64,000 nucleotides of DNA from DTKD01 sp964494345 (GTDB taxonomy: Bacteria; Armatimonadota; UBA5829). Below, piece after piece: positions 18,463 to 27,451 of this stretch. The DNA is taken from positions 372,001 through 436,000 of the forward strand of contig CAZBSI010000001.1 in NCBI GenBank assembly GCA_964494345.1. The letters run 5' to 3'. Within the stretch, counting starts at the first letter, position 1. Every line of letters starts with the position of its first letter. Both the position numbers and the translations under genes were made by a program. The notes under the pieces were generated by a model. The model was given only the letters and a program-made list of their open reading frames with translations, had not been told where the DNA came from and searched no databases.

Positions 18463-20265
18463 TTGAACACTGAGTTATACCCGGGCGCAGTAAAACGGCG
18501 GCGGTTGGTCGTAAAACTGCCGTGGAAAAGAATTATCTGGACGACCATCATAATTGCAGTTCTCGCATTTTTCGGCGCTCTATATTATAAGACAACGTTC
18601 AATGGGCTTACGGATAGGCACGCGATAGACGTAGCTCAGGTAGCTAAAAATGTATCCCAGGGCAAGGGTTTCACCACACGTGTCATTCGCCCTTTCAATA
18701 TTGGACTGATTACCGACAGCCGCCGATACACAGCTGAAGTCAACTCGGCTCCAGTGTTTCCCTACGTAGTTGCTGTTCTATTCCATAAGAAAGGCCCGAG
18801 CGATCAGGCGATTGTCTGGGTGTCGTTGCTGTTTCTGATCCTCATCATAATCAGCACGTTCGTGCTCGGCTGGCTGGTATTCGATATACGAGTAGGTTTG
18901 CTTGCCACGGCCGTAGTGGCGGTCAGTGGGCCGGTTATCGATGCGGGAGCGTCCGGTACCGAGTGGACAATGGCGGCCTTCGTGTTTTTGTTATTACTGT
19001 TTAGCGTATTGTTTCATCAAAGAACCTCTTCGAGACACAAACACTTTGCGAGCGTAGGTTTTGTCGTCTTATCCGCGTTTTTTACGGCTCTGCTTTTTAT
19101 GATCAATCATATCCTGCTATTTTTAGTTATTCCGCTTGCCTTACACTACGCATTTGCAGGGTTGGGCAAACGATGGCATGCAGTTGTGTTTATCGCCGGT
19201 GTCGCCGCGCTTATAGCCCCCTGGGCATATCGTAATGCCACTTTGACCGGCGGCTCGATTCTCGGAGCCAGCGCCTGGGATATTTTCGCGGACTCCAAGA
19301 TGTACCCCGGTGATGTATTGTTTCGCACCACGGAAGAGAGCGTCAAAGGGATTGCACGGGTGGTATTATTCCCGATAGAACATTTCAATGCGTTTGTGAC
19401 GAAGTTGATCGCTGGGAGTTCAGAGCTCATATTGGCCTTCGTCCCCATGCTGGGACTCGCCATTCTGCCTATGGTAGTGGTCAGTATGCTTTATCGGTAC
19501 AATTCCGAATCCGGCAATATGGTCAGAAGATTTATTTACATCGCAGTTGCGTTTTCTGTGTTCTTTTTCGCAGTATTCAGTGTGGACGCTCGCGCTATCA
19601 TCCTGTTTGCGCCTATATTCGGCATATTCGGTTCGGCCTATTTCTTCCAGATCATAGACGATCGCAAGCTCCATCCGGTTTATATCAATTTAGCAATAGG
19701 TGTGGTCATAGCTGCCTCATGCTTGCCTTCTGCGGCGGAAATCATGGTTCGTCGTGATCCGCTGCCTCGAAGCGAAATCACAACCCCTAACGAGTTTTTC
19801 GTGTCTTTAAGCGCAGGTGGGCTGCGAGGAGTGGTATATTCCGATTTGCCGTGGCTTGCGGCCTGGCGAATGGATGTGACCGCTATTTGGCTGCCGCGAA
19901 GCGACGACGATGTTGTGGAGCTTAATGCGGCAGGGTTTCCTATGAGGGTGATATTAATGACCTCTGAAGTCGACACCTATCCGGCAACTGAGACGTGGTA
20001 TCTGGTGCATAAGTCGAAGCTGTGGCGCGATTATCTGCGCGATCCGGATGATTGCATGGCCGAGTTCAAACGGGAAGCCAACCCTCCGGAGTTTTGGCGC
20101 GAGAGATTCCAGAAATATATGCAGGAAAGAAGGCGCACTCTACCTCTCTCGCGCAGCATCAGCGGTTTCTCTGTCCGGGATCCGGGTGTGGTTCGAGCGC
20201 TGCCCGGACACGGGTGGGGGGCCACGCCTTACGAGATCATAGTAATGACCGGCGTAACCCCGTGA
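18463..20265 (+). CDS. Integral-membrane GT39/GT83-like (PMT/ArnT family) glycosyltransferase
   Basis: 600 aa. Start set at TTG 18463 because AAGGAG at 18451-18456 lies 6 nt before it; the frame opens earlier at 18439 but without such a site. About nine to eleven transmembrane helices occupy residues 20-420. TDRHAIDVAQVAKNVSQGKGF near 55 corresponds to the first periplasmic loop with the catalytic Asp of the C-type (polyprenyl-phosphate-sugar-dependent) transferases. A soluble periplasmic domain forms the last 150 residues. It could glycosylate secreted cargo or modify the polymer. Last gene of the + operon; it converges on the SLBB gene with a 9-nt gap. Confidence 0.85.
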   Translation: MNTELYPGAVKRRRLVVKLPWKRIIWTTIIIAVLAFFGALYYKTTFNGLTDRHAIDVAQVAKNVSQGKGFTTRVIRPFNIGLITDSRRYTAEVNSAPVFPYVVAVLFHKKGPSDQAIVWVSLLFLILIIISTFVLGWLVFDIRVGLLATAVVAVSGPVIDAGASGTEWTMAAFVFLLLLFSVLFHQRTSSRHKHFASVGFVVLSAFFTALLFMINHILLFLVIPLALHYAFAGLGKRWHAVVFIAGVAALIAPWAYRNATLTGGSILGASAWDIFADSKMYPGDVLFRTTEESVKGIARVVLFPIEHFNAFVTKLIAGSSELILAFVPMLGLAILPMVVVSMLYRYNSESGNMVRRFIYIAVAFSVFFFAVFSVDARAIILFAPIFGIFGSAYFFQIIDDRKLHPVYINLAIGVVIAASCLPSAAEIMVRRDPLPRSEITTPNEFFVSLSAGGLRGVVYSDLPWLAAWRMDVTAIWLPRSDDDVVELNAAGFPMRVILMTSEVDTYPATETWYLVHKSKLWRDYLRDPDDCMAEFKREANPPEFWRERFQKYMQERRRTLPLSRSISGFSVRDPGVVRALPGHGWGATPYEIIVMTGVTP

Positions 20266-20274
20266 TTCGACCTT

Positions 20275-21408
20275 CTAGCGTCTAAACAACCAGGCGAATG
20301 GCATGGCATATTGCAGCATCTGCAGCAGCGTCGGGCCGGGCTTGTGTACCGTCACGTAAATCACGTCTCCCCGCTGGACTGCGGGTTCCGGCAAGACTCC
20401 CTGTAGTATCTTCGTGAGGTCGAAATTGGTAGTCTCAGTTTGCTTGGGGTCTCGTCCGACGCCTCGCATAATCTGAACTTTGCGCAAGTCGCCTACGTTT
20501 ATAGTGGCGCCACCAGCCGCTCCGATGGCTTCGCTAAGCATAAGCTTGTCTTTAAGGGGATACTGCCCCGGCCTGTTCACACCGCCAAGGACTGTGAAAA
20601 ACGCCCCTTCCATCTGGGGCACAAAGATGGTATCCCCAGGCAGTATCTTTATGTCGGCCTCAGGGTTCCCGGCCATCGCCGCTTTGTAGTCCAGGCGAAT
20701 CGGCTCCGGCACATCTTCACGTTTAATCGTTATATTATCAAGGTCGGCATCAATGCTTACATTGCCGATCAGACCCATCACATCACGGAAAGTGCTGTTT
20801 CTTTTCAGCGGCACCGGTCCGATTTTCGCTACTTGACCGAGCACCATCACCGATCCGATCATATCCACCCGCGGCACAACAACCGTATCCCCGGAAAGCA
20901 GCTCGATATTTACGCTGAGATCTGCTCCTGTGAGATATTTAGTCAAATCCAGGTCTATGATCTCCTCCCCCCGGCGCACATTGACATGTGATAACTCAGC
21001 GGTATCATCGTAACCGGCCTGGGCAAGAGCTTGTATAACACGATCCCCGACCCCTACGTCCACCAGGCCTCTTTTCAAAACCTGGCCGACCACAAAGACG
21101 TTCATTTTCGCCCGCTCAAGAAACTGCACGCTCACCTGAGGGTTTACCAAAATCTCAGTAAGAGCCTCAGTTATCGCGGCTGCGGCCTCAGACGTATTAA
21201 GGCCCAGCAATTTCACTTCCCCGATCATTGAGATCCGTATGCAGCCCTCAGCGTTGATCTCATACGGTTTCGTCAATTCTTTCTCGCCATCAACAATTAC
21301 GGATACCACATCTCCTACGACAAGGTTAGACCCATCGCACCAGGCCGATGATATAAACAGTGCGGTAAGCGCCGTGGATATAACAATCAAGTAAATGATC
21401 CTTCGCAA
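20275..21408 (-). CDS. Polysaccharide export protein, Wza-like with SLBB repeats
   Basis: About 377 aa. The open frame reaches 21606, but the start is placed at TTG 21408: AAAAGGAG lies 9 nt upstream, and the codon begins a clean signal peptide (RRIIYLIVISTALTALFISSAWC). The Poly_export domain starts at LVVGDVVSVIVDGEKEL and is followed by SLBB modules (FVVGQVLKRGLVDV, VMVLGQVAKIGPVPL, FTVLGGVNRPGQYPL). The extreme C-terminus has a short hydrophobic helix (LLQMLQYAMPFAWLF), as in Wza-type channels that cross the outer membrane. It is transcribed against the operon it serves, so it is separately controlled. Confidence 0.92.
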   Translation of the reverse strand: MRRIIYLIVISTALTALFISSAWCDGSNLVVGDVVSVIVDGEKELTKPYEINAEGCIRISMIGEVKLLGLNTSEAAAAITEALTEILVNPQVSVQFLERAKMNVFVVGQVLKRGLVDVGVGDRVIQALAQAGYDDTAELSHVNVRRGEEIIDLDLTKYLTGADLSVNIELLSGDTVVVPRVDMIGSVMVLGQVAKIGPVPLKRNSTFRDVMGLIGNVSIDADLDNITIKREDVPEPIRLDYKAAMAGNPEADIKILPGDTIFVPQMEGAFFTVLGGVNRPGQYPLKDKLMLSEAIGAAGGATINVGDLRKVQIMRGVGRDPKQTETTNFDLTKILQGVLPEPAVQRGDVIYVTVHKPGPTLLQMLQYAMPFAWLFRR

Positions 21409-21660
21409 CGGTGATTCTCCTTTTGATCCCTGTAGATGGCTATTCAATGGCCCATAATGTGCAGTATATACAACATCTGACACAAAAATCGGCCTTTCAA
21501 TGTCATTATTCCTGCTTGAGGCCCGACCGTCAAGCAGATATTCTTCAGCCGCTTTAAGATACGCCTCTGCCGCAGGCTCGGTTCCCAGCAAAAATGACTC
21601 TTGCATACTCGGCTGCAGATGGTATATTGAATATATCGGCTAGTTGTAACGGAGTATTTG

Positions 21661-22077
21661 ATGAGGACGTCTGCGACTCACGGACTCTTAATAATTATAA
21701 TGATGCTTTTGGTGGGTTCGCCCGCTTGCTGTGCGCCTTATACGATTACTATAACCGCCAGCGTGACGTGTGCACAGGGTCATAATGTAGATGCGCAGGC
21801 CAGTTTGACAGCGCAGGACTTGCCGGCTGCGATATCTCTCAACGAAGCTAAATCCTGTGCGGATGGAACGCTGGTGCGCATACGCTCCCTTGTAGCATCG
21901 ACTTCATCCGAACACTTTGCCGACCTGTTCTATGCGCAGCAGGCGGATAGGGTCGGAGGGATAGGGATAATCTGGGATGGGCCGGTCGCTTGTGGAGATC
22001 GTGTCTGGGTGCTGGGAGGAATTACCACTTTGCACGGAGAACGTTTCATTGGCGCGAAGGTAGTTGAAATTGAGTAG
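21661..22077 (+). CDS. Small secreted protein with OB-fold-like domain
   Basis: 138 aa from ATG 21661, with GGAG 9 nt upstream; the TTG immediately before it is an alternative start. Signal peptide with cleavage near SPACCA-P. The C-terminal 80 residues (SCADGTLVRIRSLVAS, FYAQQADRVGGIGIIW, GDRVWVLGGITTLHGERFIGA) have the strand order and Gly pattern of the short exported OB-like domains often found in surface proteins. Function unknown. It is divergent from the SLBB export gene. Confidence 0.7.
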   Translation: MRTSATHGLLIIIMMLLVGSPACCAPYTITITASVTCAQGHNVDAQASLTAQDLPAAISLNEAKSCADGTLVRIRSLVASTSSEHFADLFYAQQADRVGGIGIIWDGPVACGDRVWVLGGITTLHGERFIGAKVVEIE

Positions 22078-22152
22078 AGCCGCGCGGCAGCTTGAATCGC
22101 TGCTTGCGTCGACAATTTATGCAATATTTAAGCCCAATTTCGTAAATCTGGT

Positions 22153-22171
22153 ATTATTACCAGGTAATAAT
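22153..22171. promoter_or_regulatory. Perfect 19-bp palindrome, candidate operator/activator site
   Basis: ATTATTACC-A-GGTAATAAT: nine-base arms with a single central base. It ends 13 nt upstream of the -35 hexamer at 22185, a position expected for a dimeric activator. It is the longest perfect short-spaced palindrome I saw in the intergenic regions. Confidence 0.55.
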
Positions 22172-22184
22172 TGAGCTTCACCTG

Positions 22185-22213
22185 TTGTCAAACCGTTGCT
22201 TGCATGTTAGACT
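22185..22213 (+). promoter_or_regulatory. Candidate sigma-70 promoter for the PEP-CTERM cargo genes
   Basis: -35 TTGTCA (22185-22190), 17-nt spacer, -10 TAGACT (22208-22213). It would start transcripts near 22220 and give a long leader of about 220 nt ahead of 22442. Confidence 0.45.
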
Positions 22214-22295
22214 GAACCTGTAAGTCGTCCTTTTAAGATTACTACAGGCCGTAAGAGTGCTGAAATCGAGGACTGGCCAGGTTTGCAACAGCCTC

Positions 22296-22335
22296 ACCCT
22301 CAAAATCTCAGACTATGAGAATATTTTTGGTGGGT
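22296..22335 (+). other. Leader hairpin
   Basis: ACCC/GGGT, CAAAA/TTTTG and TCTCA/TGAGA pair in series around the loop GACTA, giving 14 pairs with small bulges, within the predicted leader of the cargo operon. No T-run follows, so it is not a standard terminator. It could be an mRNA-stability or regulatory structure. Confidence 0.45.
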
Positions 22336-22441
22336 AAGAGCTGATGGCAATGCGACCGAGTGGCTCCTTGATTTCTTTGCTTGAGGCAGCATTTATTGCC
22401 TCGTCATATAGACTGGTGCAGGACAAGGAGAACTTTATATA

Positions 22442-23170
22442 ATGATTTGTGGTCATCATAGCGCAGGCCGATTGCCGCGGCTTCAGATTATTTTTTTCAT
22501 ATTTGTGGCGATCGCCGCCTTAGTGGTCTCCCCTGCATTCGCCGACCAATACACCAACTACTATGACCCTGTCCTGTTGACTTCATACGGCTCGACTGGA
22601 AATGTCGAGGTTGTGCTGCAGGTATCCCCGGGCGTCGGGTCTGGGCCTTATGAGTACGTCTACTGGGTAACCAACAACACCGCAACTGAAATGCGTGACT
22701 TCTATCTGACTGCTGTCGGATCGGCTGACGCTGCCGTATTCGATCCTATGTCTTACAGGGTTATTGATGGATATAGAAACGTGACTCCGGGGGGTGTCGA
22801 GTTCTTCTGGGGAGCAGATAATTATGACTGGGGCAACATGCTCTCCGGGCAATCGACGACTCCGATTGTGACCCATAAACTGTTCTACGATGAAATCACC
22901 GAAAGCCTGCTCGCCAGCACAAAGTTCCGCTGGGCTACCCTGGGCGGCGGCCTTGCGCCTGGTGAGAGTTTGGGTTTTTCTTTCATCAACCTTTATGGGC
23001 CGCAGTTGTATGCAGGAAGTATTGCCTCTGCAGTGGCAATTCACAACTACAACGAATACGTATACGGCCCTGGCATGGAGCCGGATATTCCGGAATGGCC
23101 GGCGTTGGCTATGGCGTTGTCCGGATTCGGATTTGTAGGTGTGCTGAAGCGTCGGTTTATGCGAAGCTAA
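22442..23170 (+). CDS. Secreted exosortase-sorted protein (PEW variant tail)
   Basis: 242 aa. Signal peptide (residues 12-33, cleavage after AFA). The body of about 170 residues is beta-rich and resembles the extended region of many PEP-CTERM proteins (YEYVYWVTNNTATEMRDFYL). C-terminus: IPEWPA, a hydrophobic helix of about 16 residues, then KRR, that is the three-part exosortase tail with PEW in place of PEP. The GESLGFSF and NNTATE segments resemble the next gene (GDRMTFSF, YNTTKNE), so the two are distant paralogues. AAGGAG lies 11 nt before the ATG. Confidence 0.8.
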   Translation: MICGHHSAGRLPRLQIIFFIFVAIAALVVSPAFADQYTNYYDPVLLTSYGSTGNVEVVLQVSPGVGSGPYEYVYWVTNNTATEMRDFYLTAVGSADAAVFDPMSYRVIDGYRNVTPGGVEFFWGADNYDWGNMLSGQSTTPIVTHKLFYDEITESLLASTKFRWATLGGGLAPGESLGFSFINLYGPQLYAGSIASAVAIHNYNEYVYGPGMEPDIPEWPALAMALSGFGFVGVLKRRFMRS

Positions 23171-23218
23171 GAGCCCGTTGAGGCTCGCTTCAATTCTAAG
23201 GAAGGAAGGAGAAGAAGA

Positions 23219-23761
23219 ATGCGACGTCTTATGGTAATGATGTTTGTCTTGGTGACCGTCGTAGTGCTGTCCTCCAGTGTGTTCGCTGCCTGGGAGCCGT
23301 GTGAGATGCGGGCAACACCCACATTGCAGGTAGCGATCCTCACTCCGAGTTGGTCGCTGGATAGTGGCGTGTATACTTATTCATACGAACTGTATAACAC
23401 GACCAAAAACGAGATTGACGGTTTTATGATCCATTTGCCCGACTATATCAACACGTCAAAGCTGTGGGGCTTTTCGCCAACCGGGAAGTGGCATTTTACT
23501 TTGCGCCAGGGAAACTACCTAGATTGGCAGAATACTCCAATGACGCAAGGTTTAGTTGTGGGCGATAGAATGACGTTCAGCTTTAAGTCCTACTATATGC
23601 CGGACGATGCTGATGATTTGTGGTCCAATTGTGAAGCGGGCTTCCTTTTTGGAAACGCGACCTACGGGCCAGGGCCGAAGATAATACCGGAGCCTGCGAC
23701 TTGCCTGGTATTGATCACCGGGTTGGCTGGTTTGATTGGGATCAGGAGAAGACTGTCCTAA
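23219..23761 (+). CDS. PEP-CTERM sorting-signal protein
   Basis: 180 aa. Signal peptide MRRLMVMMFVLVTVVVLSSS with cleavage after VFA. The C-terminus IIPEPATCLVLITGLAGLIG followed by IRRR is a textbook PEP-CTERM signal: PEP motif, transmembrane helix, Arg cluster. The mature part (about 130 residues) is beta-rich with one Cys near each end. Expected fate: cleavage by the exosortase at 14560 and delivery to the surface or exopolysaccharide matrix. A GGAAGGAAGGAG tract precedes the ATG; the gap from the upstream paralogue is 48 nt and holds a small GAGCC/GGCTC hairpin. Confidence 0.92.
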   Translation: MRRLMVMMFVLVTVVVLSSSVFAAWEPCEMRATPTLQVAILTPSWSLDSGVYTYSYELYNTTKNEIDGFMIHLPDYINTSKLWGFSPTGKWHFTLRQGNYLDWQNTPMTQGLVVGDRMTFSFKSYYMPDDADDLWSNCEAGFLFGNATYGPGPKIIPEPATCLVLITGLAGLIGIRRRLS

Positions 23762-23808
23762 ATAACATTTGTAGTACTGTACAGGATGTGCAGCCATAAT
23801 TACCCAAA

Positions 23809-23836
23809 GGCCCGGCTTATGTAGCGTAACCGGGCC
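23809..23836 (+). terminator. Hairpin downstream of the PEP-CTERM pair
   Basis: GGCCCGG (23809-23815) plus TTA pair with TAA plus CCGGGCC (23830-23836). The following sequence is only weakly T-rich, so it may be a factor-dependent terminator or a 3'-end stabiliser. Confidence 0.5.
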
Positions 23837-23916
23837 ATTGGCCTTACTTGTAACCGTGTAGTAAGTACAAGGCGAGATCACAAATAAATGTGACAGCCAT
23901 AAGTGGAGGCACGACA

Positions 23917-26900
23917 ATGCAGAATACGCGTCAACGCGCCTATTGCCGACTTTCTGTGGCCTGCGCAATAATAATCGCTCTTTTATTCGTTGCAATTCCC
24001 CCTGTGTTTGCGGCCAATTGGACTGAGACTTTTAGTGGTAGTATACCTTCATCTTGGGTACTTCGAGCCGGAACGTCAATGACTTACGCTTCCAGCCCTA
24101 CCCATACGGCTGGAACTGGAAGTGCGTATAGATCCGCTGGCCAAACATCGCATCATTGGCGTTTAACAGGCAGTCGACCTAGCTATGCTGGTGAGGCTAC
24201 AGCGTGGCTGTATTGCCTTCAGGATTACGCCCTCGTTGGAACAAGCCAGTCGAGAGGCAGTTACCGAGATGTTTTGATGCTTTCTTCGTATGATTGGCTT
24301 GGGGGAATGTTGGCTGTAGGATTATACAGTCCATCTGGCGTCCAGCAGTACTCTATCTGGCACAATCCGGGATCTGGACTAGTGTGGCAAAATATAGGCG
24401 CTAGAGGACAACACCCTTCAGCTAGGGGGGTTTTTGACTGGGTGAGCTTTAAGGCGATATGCAATGATAATAACAATTGCTATTTCGAAGCTAAAGATAC
24501 GTGGCAAACAAGAAGCGTAAATGTGACACGTACCGCCGCAAATATAGATGCCGGAATATGGCGGGTAGGAATTGGATTGCACTATTCGTCTGCCGACCCA
24601 TGTAACTGGGACGACATAACATGGACAGGGTATGCGCCGGCAACACCCACGGGTATAGCAGCCACTGCTCTAAGCACTTCGCAGATAAGATGGACAGCTA
24701 ACGCAGGCACCAACAATAACCAATACGGCTTCGATCTGATGGACGGAGGCACTCGAAAAGTAGCCGGTTCTGAGACTACCCGCCAGGCCAGCGCTAACCT
24801 TACCGAATCCGGACTCTCCGCTAACACGTCTTATACTCGCAGCATCCGGGCGTGGAACGGCGATATTAACAGTACAAACAGCTCTGCATTGGTTAGATAC
24901 ACTCTGCAAAATACGCCGACTACTCCGACATTTACGAGCATAACTACATCAAGCTTTAGAGTAAACACCACCGGGCCGGTCAACCTGACTGCCGGGTCAT
25001 CCGGGGTGGTTTTCCATGACGGCAATGCGGATCTGAGCAAGGTTACGCAGAACTACGTCGACATCACTGGCCTGGCCGCAAACACGCCATACACTTACAA
25101 GGCCAAGGCCAGTAACGGGGATGGGATATTTACTACTTACTCCGCCACTGCGACAAAATATACTTTGTCAGTACCGCCGGCAGCCGCCACGATTGCAGCC
25201 GACACAACCACACCCTGCCAGGACGGAGACGTTGTTTGGACCAATACTTCCGGCTGGGGCGCTGGCAAAGTCGAGTATTATAGATATGCCTGGGATCAGA
25301 GCGCAGCGCACACCTGGACAGACACCGAGACCAAGTGGACCAGCGGCACACTGACACTTTCCCCGACTGCGGCGGGTACGTGGTATTTGCATATTAAGGG
25401 ATACAACGGCGACGACGTCGGCAACGGGACTTATGACTATTCGGTCACCGCCACTGCCACATTCTCCATCGGCAGTATCAGCGGCGGAGGCGGTACATTT
25501 TGTGGCGCTGCCGATCCTGCTCAGATGACATACAGCGGCGGTTCGGGCGGCGGCGCGCTGAGCTATCAGTGGTACTCCAAAGAGGGCGACAGCTCTCCTA
25601 CCATAAGCGACACGCTCATCACTGGAGCCACAGGCGCATCCTACGACCCTCCTGCCGGGTTGAATACCACTACCACATTCAACGTTTTAGTAACACCGAC
25701 CTGCGGTACGGCTGCGTTCACATCCACTCCGGTGACTGTCACAGTCAACCCACTGCCCGCTGTTCCGACAGGCGCTTCAACAAACGCCATTTGCGGGTCG
25801 GGTGACGTCGACTTCTCTGCCACGCCGGACTCCGGCTGCACGCTTAAATGGTACGATGCGGCCAGCGGAGGAAACGCAGTAAGCACGGCTAACCCATATA
25901 CTGAGAGTCTATCCGCTACGAAGACCTACTATGCTGCAAGCGTAAGCACAGCGGGTTGCGAGAGCGCGACGAGGCTGGCTGTAACGGGTACGGTTCACAG
26001 CTTACCTAATACCCCTGCTAACCCATCAGCGACCCCGTCGACAATCGGCCCGGGAGGGTCATCGGCGCTCTCTGCTACGGTTGGCCAGGGAGAGGAAGTG
26101 GTCTGGTATTCTGGCAGTTGCGGCGGAACAGTTGTCACATCTCCGGTCAGCCCGGTTGTAACAACTACCTACTATGCGAAGGCTAAGAACTCGACCACGG
26201 GATGTCTGAGCGCTTCCTGTGCTCAGGTAACCGTCACCTATGTTCCCGACGATGAAGGGCCGGAGTTGACCAACGTCTCGGTCACGTGCAGCAAGATAGG
26301 CGAGGCCCCGACTTACAACTTCCTTAAGGGTACTGTTACTGTTGAGGCAGAGGCAGCGGACGATTCCGGGGTTGGATCTGTCATCTTTGTACTCGATGAC
26401 TCGCAGACTCCGATTACTATGACTCTGGATCAGAACACGGGCAAATACGTCGGGACATGCACGATTGATGAGGACTGGACAAACGGCCAGCACTCGATAA
26501 AAGTCATCGCTACAGACATTTACAATAACCAATCTGATGAGGCCAAAAGCTTCCCGGTCAACAAGAACGAAATCGAGGGTATGGTCGGCTGGGAGAGCGC
26601 CGAGGATAAGGCCTGCACCCGCGCGGTGACTTTCGTTATCAACGGCACGATTACCAAAACGCTGACCTTGAACTTCACCAACGGCAAGGCATACTACGAC
26701 TTTGTCGATGTGCCGGAGATCACCTCGATCAGCGCAAAAACCGCGTGGCACCTGCGGTCGCGAAGAACTGTGACCATGACCAAAGGCCAGGCAGAGGTTG
26801 ACTTCCTGGGCTCGAAGGTCCTGCGGGGCGGCGACCTGGCTACTCCGGGCTATCCTATGGGTGATAACGTGGTCAACGCTCTTGACTACGCTGTTTTGCG

Positions 26901-27012
26901 CAGTAACTGGGGTTATGGAGCTGCTGGTGATATAACCGGCGACGGTTACACCGATAACAGCGACTATCTCGTGATGATCAAGTATCTCTATGTAAAAGGT
27001 GACCAGCCGTAG
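23917..27012 (+). CDS. Giant secreted Ig-like/fibronectin-type protein with dockerin-like C-terminus
   Basis: 1031 aa. Start at ATG 23917, with GGAGG 7 nt upstream, then a signal peptide ending VFA-A. Order: an N-terminal beta-sandwich (about 35-230) that looks like a concanavalin-type lectin fold; fibronectin-III-like modules (about 235-430); an SprB/CHU-type Ig block (about 510-790) with repeated T-x-T-Y-Y-A-x-S and GCESATR strings; a cadherin/Ig-like module (GPELTN... about 795-890). The last 50 residues carry two Ca-binding dockerin-like loops (GDNVVNALDYAVLRSNWG, GDITGDGYTDNSDYLVMIKY). It has no exosortase tail, so it may be anchored through a dockerin-cohesin type contact or simply released. 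Paralogue of 27452. Confidence 0.85.
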   Translation: MQNTRQRAYCRLSVACAIIIALLFVAIPPVFAANWTETFSGSIPSSWVLRAGTSMTYASSPTHTAGTGSAYRSAGQTSHHWRLTGSRPSYAGEATAWLYCLQDYALVGTSQSRGSYRDVLMLSSYDWLGGMLAVGLYSPSGVQQYSIWHNPGSGLVWQNIGARGQHPSARGVFDWVSFKAICNDNNNCYFEAKDTWQTRSVNVTRTAANIDAGIWRVGIGLHYSSADPCNWDDITWTGYAPATPTGIAATALSTSQIRWTANAGTNNNQYGFDLMDGGTRKVAGSETTRQASANLTESGLSANTSYTRSIRAWNGDINSTNSSALVRYTLQNTPTTPTFTSITTSSFRVNTTGPVNLTAGSSGVVFHDGNADLSKVTQNYVDITGLAANTPYTYKAKASNGDGIFTTYSATATKYTLSVPPAAATIAADTTTPCQDGDVVWTNTSGWGAGKVEYYRYAWDQSAAHTWTDTETKWTSGTLTLSPTAAGTWYLHIKGYNGDDVGNGTYDYSVTATATFSIGSISGGGGTFCGAADPAQMTYSGGSGGGALSYQWYSKEGDSSPTISDTLITGATGASYDPPAGLNTTTTFNVLVTPTCGTAAFTSTPVTVTVNPLPAVPTGASTNAICGSGDVDFSATPDSGCTLKWYDAASGGNAVSTANPYTESLSATKTYYAASVSTAGCESATRLAVTGTVHSLPNTPANPSATPSTIGPGGSSALSATVGQGEEVVWYSGSCGGTVVTSPVSPVVTTTYYAKAKNSTTGCLSASCAQVTVTYVPDDEGPELTNVSVTCSKIGEAPTYNFLKGTVTVEAEAADDSGVGSVIFVLDDSQTPITMTLDQNTGKYVGTCTIDEDWTNGQHSIKVIATDIYNNQSDEAKSFPVNKNEIEGMVGWESAEDKACTRAVTFVINGTITKTLTLNFTNGKAYYDFVDVPEITSISAKTAWHLRSRRTVTMTKGQAEVDFLGSKVLRGGDLATPGYPMGDNVVNALDYAVLRSNWGYGAAGDITGDGYTDNSDYLVMIKYLYVKGDQP

Positions 27013-27033
27013 GTTCGGTGACCTTTATGCAAT

Positions 27034-27072
27034 GGCTGTGTGCGGACAGGCGACGGCTTTCCGCACATAGCC
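27034..27072 (+). terminator. Terminator-like hairpin after the first dockerin-tailed gene
   Basis: GGCTGTGTGCGGA (27034-27046) pairs with TCCGCACATAGCC (27060-27072): 13 pairs, one G-U, 13-nt loop. It is followed by AAAAG rather than T residues, so intrinsic termination is uncertain. Confidence 0.5.
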
Positions 27073-27102
27073 AAAAGATGTGTAAAACCCAGCAATATTA
27101 GG

Positions 27103-27131
27103 TTGACAGAAGCAGATAAAGCTGGCATACT
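27103..27131 (+). promoter_or_regulatory. Candidate sigma-70 promoter for the second giant protein
   Basis: -35 TTGACA (27103-27108, perfect), 17-nt spacer, -10 CATACT (27126-27131). Confidence 0.55.
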
Positions 27132-27451
27132 GACTATAGAAGCAATGCAATCATAAATACACATAAATATCGAATATCGCTAATGACAATAAAAGAACAC
27201 ATCGAGTTGGTGTGATAAAAATGCGTTGGGTGTGAGGGAAAGAAAGCACTACTTCTTTGTCTCGCGCTTGCGGTTTCATGGTTGTCCATTCGTTAAGTTT
27301 AACCTCTACGGTCTCCGCGAAATCGCACTCAGCAAGGTGACGCAAACATACTACATATCAAGCCTGTCGAATGCTTCAACCACAGAGCTTCTACCGGTTA
27401 CATAGCAGTTGATAGTAGCATATAGAGAAAAGATTCTGGAGGGTAAGGTTT

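Larger units (their letters stand above)
22078..22441 (+). other. 364-nt intergenic control region of the exosortase-cargo genes
   Basis: No gene is seen on either strand. From left to right it holds a perfect 19-bp palindrome (22153-22171), a candidate sigma-70 promoter (22185-22213) and a predicted leader of about 220 nt. The leader contains a strong hairpin (22296-22335) and a short inverted repeat GAGGCA/TGCCTC at about 22383-22402. The ribosome site AAGGAG lies at 22425-22430. I looked for c-di-GMP (GEMM) riboswitch core motifs and for a sigma-54 -24/-12 element with correct spacing and found neither. Confidence 0.6.
27013..27451 (+). other. 439-nt intergenic region with promoter and long leader
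   Basis: It begins with a strong hairpin (27034-27072), then a candidate promoter (27103-27131). A leader of about 310 nt follows, with the ribosome site GGAGGG at 27438-27443. I could not recognise a riboswitch class. Open frames here are short, start without ribosome sites and resemble no family. Confidence 0.5.

Noticed and set aside
21409..21606. Longer N-terminus of the SLBB export protein (open frame to 21606)
   Set aside because: The extra 66 residues precede a clear signal peptide and lack a ribosome site, while AAAAGGAG directs a start at 21408.
22275..22410. Sigma-54 promoter (TGGC/TGC) upstream of the cargo genes
   Set aside because: Candidates have GG-to-GC spacing of 8 or 11 nt instead of 10.
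22220..22441. c-di-GMP (GEMM) riboswitch before the PEP-CTERM genes
   Set aside because: The conserved core strings expected for GEMM RNAs are missing. Only generic hairpins are seen.
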